The notes under the pieces are model-generated. The model had not been told where the DNA came from and searched no databases. It worked only from the letters and a program-made list of their open reading frames with translations. Positions 53,501 to 61,591 of a stretch of 64,000 nucleotides of DNA are shown one piece after another. The first letter of the stretch is position 1, and each line of letters begins with the position of its first letter. The position numbers were made by a program, and so were the translations under genes. Source of the stretch: an uncultured Lachnospiraceae bacterium (lineage in GTDB: Bacteria > Bacillota > Clostridia > Lachnospirales > Lachnospiraceae). The DNA lies in contig CADBXF010000003.1 in NCBI GenBank assembly GCA_902798585.1, positions 1 through 64,000 on the forward strand, given 5' to 3'.

Positions 53501-55713
53501 AAACCGCGGCGGCTTCGGCGATGACGAGCAAGGTTGTATACGGCTACAGCCAGAATACGCTCACGGCGGAGGAGCTCGGGTTTGTTCAGCCCGGCAAGAA
53601 GTTCCTCGGCTGGAAGGTCTTCCGCGAATCCGACGGAAAATGGTATGTGAAGAACGCAGGCGGCAGCTGCTACTGGGCGACCTCGGTGCCTTCGGGCGGC
53701 AGCTATGCGCTGTACACGGACGGCGAGTGGGTTGCGAAAACCGCCGCGGCCGGTTCGGTGGTTCACTTCTATGCACAGTGGGATACCACGGACACCTTTA
53801 CCGTCAAATACTATCAGACGCAGGACGCGGCGGCGTCCGGCCTGACCAGCACGGTGACCTACGGCGTGAGCCAGAAGACGCTCACCGTCGAACAGCTCGG
53901 CTTTGCGCAGAGCGGCAAGAAGTTCCTCGGCTGGAGAGTGTACCGCGACTACGACAACAAGTGGTATGTGAAGGACGCAAACGGCAGCAAGTACTGGTCG
54001 ACCTCGGTGCCTTCGGGCGGCGATTACGCACTGTATGTCAACGGCGAGTCGGTCGGCAGGACGACGGTTGCGGGAACCACCGTGCACTTCTATGCGCAGT
54101 GGGAGGAGATCACGACATTTACCGTAAAATATCACGAGACCGACACAAGCGCCGCATCGACGCAGACGAGCACGGTTACCTACGGCGTGAGCCAGAAGAC
54201 GCTCACCGTCGAGCAGCTTGGCTTTGCGCAGAGCGGCAAGAAGTTCCTCGGGTGGAGAGTTCACCGCGAGTATGACAACAAGTGGTATGTGAAGGACGCA
54301 AACGGCAACAAGTCCTGGTCGACCACGGTGCCTTCGGGCGGCGATTACGCGCTGTATGTCAACGGCGAGTCGGTCGGCAAGACAACGGTAGCCGGGACCG
54401 TCGTGCACTTCTACGCGCAGTGGGAGACCACCAGCGACTTTACCGTAAAATACTATCAGACGGACAATGCGGCACCTTCCTCGAAGACGAGCACGGTGAC
54501 TTACGGCGTGAGCCAGAAGACGCTCACGATTTCGGAGCTCGGCTTCTCGCAGAGCGGCAAGCACTTCAAGGGCTGGAAGGTGTACCGCGATTACGATAAC
54601 AAGTGGTATGTGAAGGACGCAAACGGCAGCAAGTACTGGGCGACCTCGGTGCCTGCGGGCGGCGATTACGCACTGTATGTCAACGGCGAATCGGTCGGCA
54701 AGACGACGGTTGCGGGCACCACGGCGCACTTCTTCGCGCAGTGGGAAGCGGATACATTTACCGTGAAATACTATTCGGCCGACGATGCAGAGGCATCGAC
54801 GAGAACCAGCACGGTGACCTACGGCGTGAGCCAGAAGACGCTCACAATCTCGGAGCTCGGGTTCTCGAAGAGCGGCAGCGAGTTTGCCGGCTGGAAGGTG
54901 TACCGCGATTACGATAACAAGTGGTATGTGAAGGACGCAAACGGCAGCAAGTACTGGGCGACCTCGGTGCCTGCGGGCGGCGACTACGCACTGTATGTCA
55001 ACGGCGAGTCGGTCGGCAAAACGACGGTTGCGGGCACCACGGCGCACTTCTACGCACAGTGGAAACCCGCGAGCACATTTACCATCCAGTATCATGTCGC
55101 GAACAATCAGGCGTCGTCGCCGATGACCACGACGGTGACCTACGGCGTGAGCCAGAAGACTCTCACCATCGAGGAGCTCGGCTTCGAGCGGAACGGACAG
55201 CGCTTCATCGGCTGGACCGTGTATCGCGAGTACGACGGAAAATGGTCCGTGAAAAACCCGGACGGCAGCACCTTCTGGGGCACGCAGCAATTTTCCGGAG
55301 GAACCGGCTTCAACCTGTATGTCAACGGCGAGTCGGTGAGCAGGACAGCGCCTGCCGGCACGGTTGTGCACATGTACGCGCAGTGGGCATCCCCGAACAA
55401 GTTCCTTGTGAAATACTACCTGACGGACAACTCGTCGTGCTCCCCGAAGATGACGCAGGTGCCGTACGGAACTACGACAAAGACACTGACCACGCAGGAG
55501 CTCGGGTTCTCGAGGGACGGCAAACAGTTCGTCGGCTGGAAGGTGTACCGTGATTACGATAAGAAGTGGTATGTGAAGGACGCAAACGGCAATAAATACT
55601 GGGCGACCTCGGTGCCTGCGGGCGGCGATTACGCGCTGTATGTCGACGGCGAGAACATCGCCAAAACGACCGTGAACGGCACCACGGCATACTTCTACGC
55701 ACAGTGGAGGTAG
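50482..55713 (+). CDS. Giant secreted protein: InlB/Flg_new-like repeats flanking a parallel beta-helix
   Basis: 1743 aa. A signal peptide (MKKKTCLLLLALLFVFAG core, cleavage near TAAAADS) is followed by four repeats of about 105 residues (DNA 50602-51885). A right-handed parallel beta-helix region (about 51886-53460) opens with GAKPNDGKDDYAAIQKAL, as in pectate-lyase-like proteins. Seven further repeats run to the C-terminus (53461-55713). Each repeat has VTYG, ELGF, a GW, YRxxDxKW and a terminal FYAQW, like Listeria-Bacteroides repeats but longer. There is no LPXTG or SLH anchor. It is probably a surface or released glycan-binding or glycan-degrading protein, given the adjacent locus. The start could also be the ATG at 50512; the ATG at 50482 has the ribosome site, though spacing is short (3 bases). 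Confidence 0.85.
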   Translation: MHRVRCIGQTMKKKTCLLLLALLFVFAGLSAVVTAAAADSGVFVVYYHADLNAAASGTTTTVTYGVNTKTKTVEELGFTSKEKRFLGWRIYREKDQTWRVRKPDGTEGWAKTLSTGYSYVTYGNGCSVGGTVNAGENVHFYATWDDVVKFTIRYHDHDNYPPAGSTTEVYYGYSTPTLTYQQIGFNDANRTFRGWKVYREYDKSWAVKTADGGMTWSSNVNADTQYYLYPNGDIVAKTAPVGTVVHFYGQWIDSTGFTIKFHPSDSAAAVSRTQSVTYGVNTKTYTSGELGITNGTLAMKGWKVYRESDKKWRVLDANSQEGYWATSVPSGGSYQLYGDGCYVAETAYAGDTVHFYAQWAENTFFVKYHRDEDAAAHSTVTTVDKVNGTKILSVAELGFRKDSCIFLGWKAQKERTGEWLVRGASGREWSKTYTDDNIALISDKEWLRDTSGAGETVHLYAVWTEDGVIDVTITEIGAKPNDGKDDYAAIQKALNLARSSTNPIIVYLPAGEYHISRDLGIYSDTTLWLDDNAVIIRTDDRCPMLRNGTLQAGETAKGGYEAIHNIVIRGGKWDGNVTSKDSSGRGLYSKSLFFFYHGENITIASTELTECCGYHFIELAGTKDVTISDSVFRDFVPAADSDGETGGDVYISEAIQLDFPGIGNADEAVPIDGTPCKNVTISGCTFRNVPSGVGNHHIASQKCRNVEIKGNTFSGIDGYCVILAGMEDGSVYNNTATDVHAFLRAEQCYDFEVFGNNVRHGSRNISAVLDLIEMKTSELTIRDNTFTGSDRMILNCKNSTVSFNANTVTYPAGSHVGENALYFYNSEAAVMTNTITNAGLAAIRFASGSEGLIDGNRITAPGTAGIYVTDSVIYGIVGNTIDYTGNNGMWIERSEVTIEDNTVTNSGTNGIYLGDVYDTTVWDNTIVNAGTNGIYILRGEINITGNTILEAEKYGIVAYGNTQQLSGSVKNNKLTNCTVYVPSQIEKANNTESTETITFTVNYHESETAAASAMTSKVVYGYSQNTLTAEELGFVQPGKKFLGWKVFRESDGKWYVKNAGGSCYWATSVPSGGSYALYTDGEWVAKTAAAGSVVHFYAQWDTTDTFTVKYYQTQDAAASGLTSTVTYGVSQKTLTVEQLGFAQSGKKFLGWRVYRDYDNKWYVKDANGSKYWSTSVPSGGDYALYVNGESVGRTTVAGTTVHFYAQWEEITTFTVKYHETDTSAASTQTSTVTYGVSQKTLTVEQLGFAQSGKKFLGWRVHREYDNKWYVKDANGNKSWSTTVPSGGDYALYVNGESVGKTTVAGTVVHFYAQWETTSDFTVKYYQTDNAAPSSKTSTVTYGVSQKTLTISELGFSQSGKHFKGWKVYRDYDNKWYVKDANGSKYWATSVPAGGDYALYVNGESVGKTTVAGTTAHFFAQWEADTFTVKYYSADDAEASTRTSTVTYGVSQKTLTISELGFSKSGSEFAGWKVYRDYDNKWYVKDANGSKYWATSVPAGGDYALYVNGESVGKTTVAGTTAHFYAQWKPASTFTIQYHVANNQASSPMTTTVTYGVSQKTLTIEELGFERNGQRFIGWTVYREYDGKWSVKNPDGSTFWGTQQFSGGTGFNLYVNGESVSRTAPAGTVVHMYAQWASPNKFLVKYYLTDNSSCSPKMTQVPYGTTTKTLTTQELGFSRDGKQFVGWKVYRDYDKKWYVKDANGNKYWATSVPAGGDYALYVDGENIAKTTVNGTTAYFYAQWR
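53461..55713 (+). repeat. Seven tandem ~320-bp coding repeats
   Basis: Units begin near 53461, 53790, 54112, 54435, 54750, 55071 and 55398, with periods of about 315-327 bp. Units 6-9 and 11 share long near-identical tracts at DNA level (for example GTGAAGGACGCAAACGGCA), which points to recent duplication or gene conversion and makes copy number liable to change. Four older, more diverged units lie at 50602-51885. Confidence 0.88.
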
Positions 55714-55733
55714 CGCAGGCATTTTGCGCCGGG

Positions 55734-55755
55734 CTCTGCGGACTTTCGCGCAGAG
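55734..55755 (+). terminator. Weak hairpin after the giant repeat protein gene
   Basis: CTCTGCG at 55734-55740 pairs with CGCAGAG at 55749-55755, but no T-run follows. It could be a non-canonical terminator; only the hairpin is certain. Confidence 0.4.
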
Positions 55756-55765
55756 GCGTTGACGA

Positions 55766-55794
55766 TTGACACACTTCGTAAAATAGTGTATACT
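55766..55794 (+). promoter_or_regulatory. Sigma-A promoter of the Wzz-like pair
   Basis: TTGACA at 55766-55771, a 17-bp spacer and TATACT at 55789-55794: near-consensus. Confidence 0.85.
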
Positions 55795-55862
55795 GCACAG
55801 AGCACCGTAAAATCGGTGCTTTGTTGCAGATTAAGGAACTTTCGGGAAAGGAAATTACAACT

Positions 55863-57479
55863 GTGTCTGATAAACTTCAGCAGGGAAAGGAGAACACTTC
55901 CCTGTCTATGGAAAGAGACTCGCAGATCAATGTTGTCGTCAACCGCTCCGGCGAGAACGACGGAAGCATCGATTTGATGCGGGTGTTAGGCAACATGAAA
56001 GTAAAAGGGCGCGTGTATGCATGGGTTGTTATCCTGTGCATGGTTCTCGGTTTGTGCGCTCCCCTCTGGCTGTATCAGTTGAAGGATGACGATACGCGCG
56101 TTGCGTCGGTTGTCACATTTGACTACGATGTACTCGATACGACGAACCCGTTGATTACGCCCACGCCGATGCCGGTAGAGGATCTCACGGCGCCGGACGG
56201 CACCGAGCTCGATGTTTCGCAGATCACCTCGGCGTATGTGCTGCAGGATGCGCTCCGCAGCGTTGCGCTCTCGGAGGAGATTTCGATTGCCGCGCTTCGG
56301 AAAAACATTTCCATCGAGCGCATGCTCACGGAAGACAGCCGCAGACAGCAGGAGATTGCGAAGCAGATGCTGGCGGACAAAAACAGCCAGGCGTATACGC
56401 AGCTCCAGAGCGTGAAGCTCAAGTATGTGAACCAGATTATCGTGTCGCTCTCCAACGGCTTCCGCGAGAATGACGACGAGAAGAAAGTGTTCCTCTCGGA
56501 TGACGAGCTCCGGCTTCTGCTTGACCGCATTTTGTTCTCGTACAACCAATACCTTGCGATGACCTATGCCGACCTCATGCTTCCCGGCGATGAGATTTCG
56601 GTGATTGACACCGAGCAGCTGGATATCATGGAGAGCGTCGACATGCTTCGCACCGCGCTTACAAACCTGTATAACTACTGCGACGGCAAATCCGACGAGA
56701 TTAAGTCCTACCGCTCGTTCCGCGACGGTCGTTCCCTGGAGGATCTGATGGAGACGCTCCAGACGGCGCGCGATGTGAATGTAGAGTATCTCTACTCCGA
56801 TATCACCGCGAGCAGCGTGGCGAAGGATCGCGAGGCGATGATTGCAAAATACCGCTTCCAGATGCGCGAGGCGCAGACAAAGCTCGATGTAATCAACGAG
56901 AAGATTGCGCAGACGGCGGAAACTCTCAAAAACTACAAGCACGACCAGATTTATGTCGAGCAGCAGGACGGCGAGGGTTCAAAGACAACGAAGATTACAA
57001 CGGAATACTATAACAAGCTGATTCTGGAGCAGGCAGCGAACTATGAGAGCGCTACCTCTCTGGAGATTTCCATCGACAATCTGAAGGCGAAGATTGAGAG
57101 CCTGCAGTCGGAGACCGCTGCGTCGGACACCGAGAAGGCGAAGATCGAGCTTGCGGAATCCACGAAGATCTGTCATGAGATTTACCGGCAGATCTGCGAC
57201 CAGATGGAGGAAATTTTCAACAGCTCCTTCTACACGACCTATGCAAAACGCTCGGCGGCACAGGGCAGAACGCCCAACTTCCTTGCGGCGAATCTGAAGA
57301 AGATGATTCTCTGCGCGGCGCTCGGTGCGTTCCTCGCAGGCTGCGTATGGTTTGCAAGCGCATTTTCCGCGGAGATGAAGCGAAGCGGTAAAGTCAGCGC
57401 GAAAGATACCGACGGCGACGGAGGCGACGCGAATGACACCGGCGTTTGCGGGGAGTCCGGAAAGGAGGCGGAAGTATGA
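55863..57479 (+). CDS. Wzz-like membrane protein, copy 1
   Basis: 538 aa. A cytoplasmic N-terminus of about 50 residues is followed by a membrane segment (WVVILCMVLGLCAPLWLY), a large helix-rich outer region with coiled-coil-like stretches (about residues 330-460) and a second membrane segment (about 487-508) before an acidic Asp/Gly tail. This is the layout of polysaccharide co-polymerases, which set chain length, although the classical Pro/Gly motif is not clear. The start is probably the GTG at 55863 (GGAAAGGA about 10 bases upstream); the TTG at 55821 and ATG at 55908 are alternatives. Overlaps the next gene by 4 bp. Confidence 0.65.
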   Translation: MSDKLQQGKENTSLSMERDSQINVVVNRSGENDGSIDLMRVLGNMKVKGRVYAWVVILCMVLGLCAPLWLYQLKDDDTRVASVVTFDYDVLDTTNPLITPTPMPVEDLTAPDGTELDVSQITSAYVLQDALRSVALSEEISIAALRKNISIERMLTEDSRRQQEIAKQMLADKNSQAYTQLQSVKLKYVNQIIVSLSNGFRENDDEKKVFLSDDELRLLLDRILFSYNQYLAMTYADLMLPGDEISVIDTEQLDIMESVDMLRTALTNLYNYCDGKSDEIKSYRSFRDGRSLEDLMETLQTARDVNVEYLYSDITASSVAKDREAMIAKYRFQMREAQTKLDVINEKIAQTAETLKNYKHDQIYVEQQDGEGSKTTKITTEYYNKLILEQAANYESATSLEISIDNLKAKIESLQSETAASDTEKAKIELAESTKICHEIYRQICDQMEEIFNSSFYTTYAKRSAAQGRTPNFLAANLKKMILCAALGAFLAGCVWFASAFSAEMKRSGKVSAKDTDGDGGDANDTGVCGESGKEAEV

Positions 57480-59056
57480 GTAACAAGACAAATTCCGCCG
57501 GAAAGAACAAGGCGGGTGTATTTTCCGCACTTCGGAAGAAGAACGACGGCACAAGGACGCCGCTTACGCTGTGGCGCAAGGCGATTTATCTTCTCGCGGG
57601 CGCGGCTCTGCTCGGAGTGATTCTCTCGGTGATTCTGTTCTGCCTTGACAAAAAGCCGGTGAAGGCGTCGGCGAAGATGCAGCTGGCCTTCAACGGAGCT
57701 GCGGAAGGAATCGCGCCGGACGGACGCATTTACGACATCTACGAGCTGACTTCGGACGAGGTGATTGCGGAAGCGCTTAAGAAAGCGGGCCTTGACGGCA
57801 AATACGCCGTGGCGAAGGTTCGCGAGAGTCTCGCGGTTGCAGGCACCTATCCCGAGGATATCGTGAACCAGACGATGAGCTATGAGTCGCTCCTCGATTT
57901 TACGACGAATCGTACGCTGACGGCGGAACGGTTCTATCCGACATTGTTTACGGTAGAGCTCAACAACAAATTCGACGCGAAGATTTCGAAGAAAAATCTC
58001 GAACTGATTCTTAAAAATATCCTTGCGGCGTACAAGGAGAAGTTTGCGATGACCTATACGCAGGGCACGCCTGCCGCGGAAGCGACATTTGTGCTCAGCC
58101 AGTACGATTACCCGCAGCAGCTTGAGATTTTGCAGCAGCGGCTTGCAATCGTATCCCGCTATGCGCAGGAGATGTATGAGAAGGAGCCGACCTTCCGCTT
58201 CGGCGGCGCCGGTTTCAACGATATCGTGGTACGGCTGAATGCCCTTACGGACAGCGACATCGGCCGTCTGAACGCAAACCTTACGCTCAACGCGCTCACG
58301 AAGGACCCGGATCGTCTGCTGACGCAGTACCGTTTCGAGCTCAGAGATCTCGGCAACAGTCTGGGGAAGCGCAAAGCACAGCTGGCTCTTCTCGACAAGC
58401 TGATTGCCTCCTACGAGAAGAGTGATATTCTCTATATCAGCACGAAGGATTCGCTCACCAAGATCGACGGCGATTCGACGAAGACATACGATTCGCTTGT
58501 TGACATTCGCAGAAATGTTGCGAACGGCAACACGAGGCTTTCCTCGCAGATTGCGACATTCGAGCTGAAGCTCTCCGACCTGACCGGCGAACCGGAGGAT
58601 AAGGGCAGCACGCCTGACGACGGCGATACCGCGCAGGATACCGGAAACGACACCGCCGGTGACGGTACGGATTCCGGTGAAAACGCAGGCGACAACGCGG
58701 GCAGCGACAATGCGGACGGAAACTCCGGGGAGACCGGCGTAACCACGCAGGACAACTCTGCGACGAAGGCACAGCGCGAGGCACTCGAGAAGGAGATTTC
58801 CGTTCTCGAGGGCAAATGCGATGCGGTGATTGCGGATTTCACCGAGATGCTCAGGGCTTGGAACGAGCAGAAGGTGAACGACATGACTGTGGCCGTTTCC
58901 GACTACCGCTATGATGCGCAGAAGCTTATCTCCGGCGCATTTATCAAGAAGGCTGTCATGACCGCGGGCCCGATTTTCATGCTCGCCGTAATCATTTGCC
59001 TTGTCATGATTATCGCGGAGAAGAGCCGCGAGGGGCGCATGTCGGCAGAGCAGTGA
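57476..59056 (+). CDS. Wzz-like membrane protein, copy 2
   Basis: 526 aa with the same plan as its neighbour: a basic cytoplasmic start, a membrane segment (AIYLLAGAALLGVILSVILF), a helical outer domain, a low-complexity Asp/Gly/Asn stretch (about 375-425) and a second membrane segment near the end (IFMLAVIICLVMIIAE). The two may form a hetero-oligomer. No tyrosine kinase or phosphatase of the CpsD/CpsB type lies beside them. Strong AAAGGAGG ribosome site; ATGA overlap with the previous stop. Confidence 0.65.
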   Translation: MSNKTNSAGKNKAGVFSALRKKNDGTRTPLTLWRKAIYLLAGAALLGVILSVILFCLDKKPVKASAKMQLAFNGAAEGIAPDGRIYDIYELTSDEVIAEALKKAGLDGKYAVAKVRESLAVAGTYPEDIVNQTMSYESLLDFTTNRTLTAERFYPTLFTVELNNKFDAKISKKNLELILKNILAAYKEKFAMTYTQGTPAAEATFVLSQYDYPQQLEILQQRLAIVSRYAQEMYEKEPTFRFGGAGFNDIVVRLNALTDSDIGRLNANLTLNALTKDPDRLLTQYRFELRDLGNSLGKRKAQLALLDKLIASYEKSDILYISTKDSLTKIDGDSTKTYDSLVDIRRNVANGNTRLSSQIATFELKLSDLTGEPEDKGSTPDDGDTAQDTGNDTAGDGTDSGENAGDNAGSDNADGNSGETGVTTQDNSATKAQREALEKEISVLEGKCDAVIADFTEMLRAWNEQKVNDMTVAVSDYRYDAQKLISGAFIKKAVMTAGPIFMLAVIICLVMIIAEKSREGRMSAEQ

Positions 59057-59083
59057 TTTCAAAACCACACAGAATGATTGGGG

Positions 59084-59118
59084 GACTCCGGCTGATACTC
59101 AGGCGGAGTCTTGCTTCT
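59084..59118 (+). terminator. Intrinsic terminator after the Wzz-like pair
   Basis: GACTCCG at 59084-59090 pairs with CGGAGTC at 59104-59110, followed by TTGCTTCT. Confidence 0.7.
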
Positions 59119-59182
59119 ATCGTGTCCGGAAAATGCGAAAGAAATACCCGCGATTGTCGGGCGAAATAAATCAGAGGTCACC

Positions 59183-61381
59183 ATGGATTTTGCAGAACAA
59201 CAAGTAAGAGCGCCGTTTCAGCCGGAGGCTGTTTTTTCGGACGGTACGGAGGCGTTTCGCTCGCCGTGTGAGCCGGAGGCGTACGATTTCGTGACGCTTC
59301 GTCTGCGCGTCGGAAAAAATCAGACGATTCGCGCAAGCGTCGTAATTCGGGAGAGAGCCGGCCGCATCGATATGACGCCGGAGTACAGCGACGAGCGGTT
59401 CGACTGGTACCGGGCGGAGATTGAGCTGATTGACAAGCCGCTCCATTATTTCTTCGAGATAGCGACGGAGGGCGGCGTCTTCCGGTACGACCGGCTCGGC
59501 GTGATGCTCTCGGAGCGCGAGACGGCCTGTTTTCGGATTTCGCCCGGCTTTCACACGCCCGATTGGGCGAAGGGCGCCGTCATGTATCAGATTTTCGTCG
59601 ACCGCTTCTGCAACGGTGACCCGACGAACGATGTGCAGACGGGCGAGTACTTCTATATCGACCGTCCGGCGAAGGAAGTGACGGACTGGGGGCGCGCGCC
59701 GGAGGCCTGCGATGTGCAGGAATTTTACGGGGGCGACCTCGCGGGCGTCATCAAGAAACTCGATTACCTGCAGCGGCTCGGAATCGAGGTTCTGTACCTG
59801 AATCCCATATTCGTCTCGCCCTCGAGCCACAAATACGATATCCAGGATTACGACCACATCGATCCGCATTTCGGCGTGATTGTCAAGGATGCGCCGACCG
59901 GCCTCCCGGAGGGAGACACGGTCAATGCGCATTCCGCGCAGTATATTGCACGCGTGACCTCTCGCGAAAACCTCGAGGGAAGCAACGAGCTCTTCGCACA
60001 GCTTGTCGCGGAGGCGCACAGGCGCGGCATGCGCGTCATCATCGACGGCGTATTCAACCACTGCGGCTCCTTCAACAAATGGATGGACCGCGAGGGCATC
60101 TACAAAAATGCCGAAGGCTTCGAGGACGGAGCCTACGGCTCAAAGAACAGCCCGTTTCGGTCGTTCTTCGCTTTCGAGAAGGACGCGGTCGCACGAGACG
60201 GGGATTCTGTCGGTAGTGCGGATGGTTGCGATGCGGACGGAGGTTCGACCGGCAGTCCCGCGGCTGTCGGCCCGGATGATTTCGTGGGCGGCGACGACCC
60301 CTATGAGGGTTGGTGGGGCCACGAGACGCTTCCGAAGCTCAATTATGAGAAATCGCCGAAGCTGAAGAATTATATCATGCGAATCGCCCGCAAATGGGTT
60401 TCGGCGCCGTACGGCGCGGACGGCTGGAGGCTTGATGTGGCAGCCGATCTCGGGCGGAGCGAAGAATATAACCATGAGTTCTGGAAGGAGTTTCGCCGAA
60501 GCGTCAAATCAGCCAATCCGGAGGCGCTGATTCTCGCCGAGCACTACGGCGACGCCTCGCCGTGGCTGCAGGGCGACGAGTGGGATTCCGTGATGAACTA
60601 TGATGCCTTTATGGAGCCGGTCGGCTGGTTCCTCACGGGCATGGAGAAGCACAGTGACGCGGCCAGAGAGGATTTGTACGATAACGAGAAGGCATTTGAT
60701 TTTGCGATGCGGTGCAATATGGCGCGCTTCCAGACATCGTCTTTGCTCACGGCGATGAACGAGCTCTCCAACCACGATCATTCGCGTTTTCTGACGCGAA
60801 CGAACCGCCGCGTCGGGCGCACGGAGTCGGCGGGCTCCGCCGCAGCTGACGAGGGCGTGAACAGGGCGATTATGCGCGAGGCCGTCATGATACAGATGAC
60901 ATGGCCGGGCGCACCGTGCGTTTACTACGGCGATGAGGCCGGCGTGTGCGGCTGGACAGATCCGGACAACCGCCGCACATATCCGTGGGGCCACGAGGAT
61001 ACGGAAATGGTTCGCTTCCACCGCGAGATGATTCGCATCCACCGGGCGTACCGCTCGCTTCGCGTGGGTTCTCTGGTGTGGCTTGCGGAGGATTACGGAC
61101 TGCTCGCGTACGCCCGCATGCTGCCGGGTAAGGCGGGCACGAAAAATGCAGGTGCAGGCGAGGCGGTCATCACCGTAATCAACAATACCGACTGCCGCCG
61201 TGATGTACATCTTCCCGTCTGGCTTGCAGGCGTGAAGGACAGCTCGCGCATGGTACGACTGATGCGAAGCAGCGAGGACGGTTTCGGCGCGGAGGCAGCA
61301 ATCTACCCTGTCCGCGACGGCTATGTGACGATCTCCGTGGATCCGATGGGCGGAGCTGTGCTGAAGAATCTTGAGTATTAA
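59183..61381 (+). CDS. GH13 alpha-glucan hydrolase (neopullulanase/cyclomaltodextrinase-like)
   Basis: 732 aa, cytoplasmic (no signal peptide). An N-terminal beta-domain (about 1-125) is followed by VMYQIFVDRFCNGDPTND, typical of the neopullulanase subgroup, then the catalytic residues: nucleophile Asp418 in WRLDVAADLG, acid Glu453 in ILAEHYG and NHD at 530-532. A Gly/Asp/Ser-rich insertion interrupts the domain near residues 340-370. Probably hydrolyses maltodextrins or cyclodextrins, and could feed MalQ (6279). The ATG at 59183 follows GAGG; the longer open frame is unsupported. No gene for a sugar importer is next to it. Confidence 0.92.
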   Translation: MDFAEQQVRAPFQPEAVFSDGTEAFRSPCEPEAYDFVTLRLRVGKNQTIRASVVIRERAGRIDMTPEYSDERFDWYRAEIELIDKPLHYFFEIATEGGVFRYDRLGVMLSERETACFRISPGFHTPDWAKGAVMYQIFVDRFCNGDPTNDVQTGEYFYIDRPAKEVTDWGRAPEACDVQEFYGGDLAGVIKKLDYLQRLGIEVLYLNPIFVSPSSHKYDIQDYDHIDPHFGVIVKDAPTGLPEGDTVNAHSAQYIARVTSRENLEGSNELFAQLVAEAHRRGMRVIIDGVFNHCGSFNKWMDREGIYKNAEGFEDGAYGSKNSPFRSFFAFEKDAVARDGDSVGSADGCDADGGSTGSPAAVGPDDFVGGDDPYEGWWGHETLPKLNYEKSPKLKNYIMRIARKWVSAPYGADGWRLDVAADLGRSEEYNHEFWKEFRRSVKSANPEALILAEHYGDASPWLQGDEWDSVMNYDAFMEPVGWFLTGMEKHSDAAREDLYDNEKAFDFAMRCNMARFQTSSLLTAMNELSNHDHSRFLTRTNRRVGRTESAGSAAADEGVNRAIMREAVMIQMTWPGAPCVYYGDEAGVCGWTDPDNRRTYPWGHEDTEMVRFHREMIRIHRAYRSLRVGSLVWLAEDYGLLAYARMLPGKAGTKNAGAGEAVITVINNTDCRRDVHLPVWLAGVKDSSRMVRLMRSSEDGFGAEAAIYPVRDGYVTISVDPMGGAVLKNLEY

Positions 61382-61435
61382 GATATTTTTCGCACAAAGC
61401 GGTATCAAAGCATGTTATGTATAGTTGTTCCAATC

Positions 61436-61464
61436 TTGACACGAGAGCATATAAATGTTATCTT
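61436..61464 (+). promoter_or_regulatory. Sigma-A promoter of the trigger-factor-like lipoprotein
   Basis: TTGACA at 61436-61441, a 17-bp spacer and TATCTT at 61459-61464. The leader before the ATG at 61592 is long, about 120 bases, and AT-rich; no clear structure was identified in it. Confidence 0.7.
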
Positions 61465-61591
61465 TAAGAAAGACAATTTGCGTTATCGGTAGATGGATAG
61501 CGCGATTGTTAAACATACTTGTACAAAGCAATGGTTTGGACCGGAACCTTATTAAGGGATGTTTTCGTATCGGTCGTGAAAGGGGGCAGAG

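Noticed and set aside
51688..55722. 1344-residue open frame antisense to the giant repeat protein
   Set aside because: It mirrors the repeat structure of the plus-strand gene and has no ribosome site, signal peptide or recognisable domain. Long antisense frames are common in GC-rich DNA with biased codon use.
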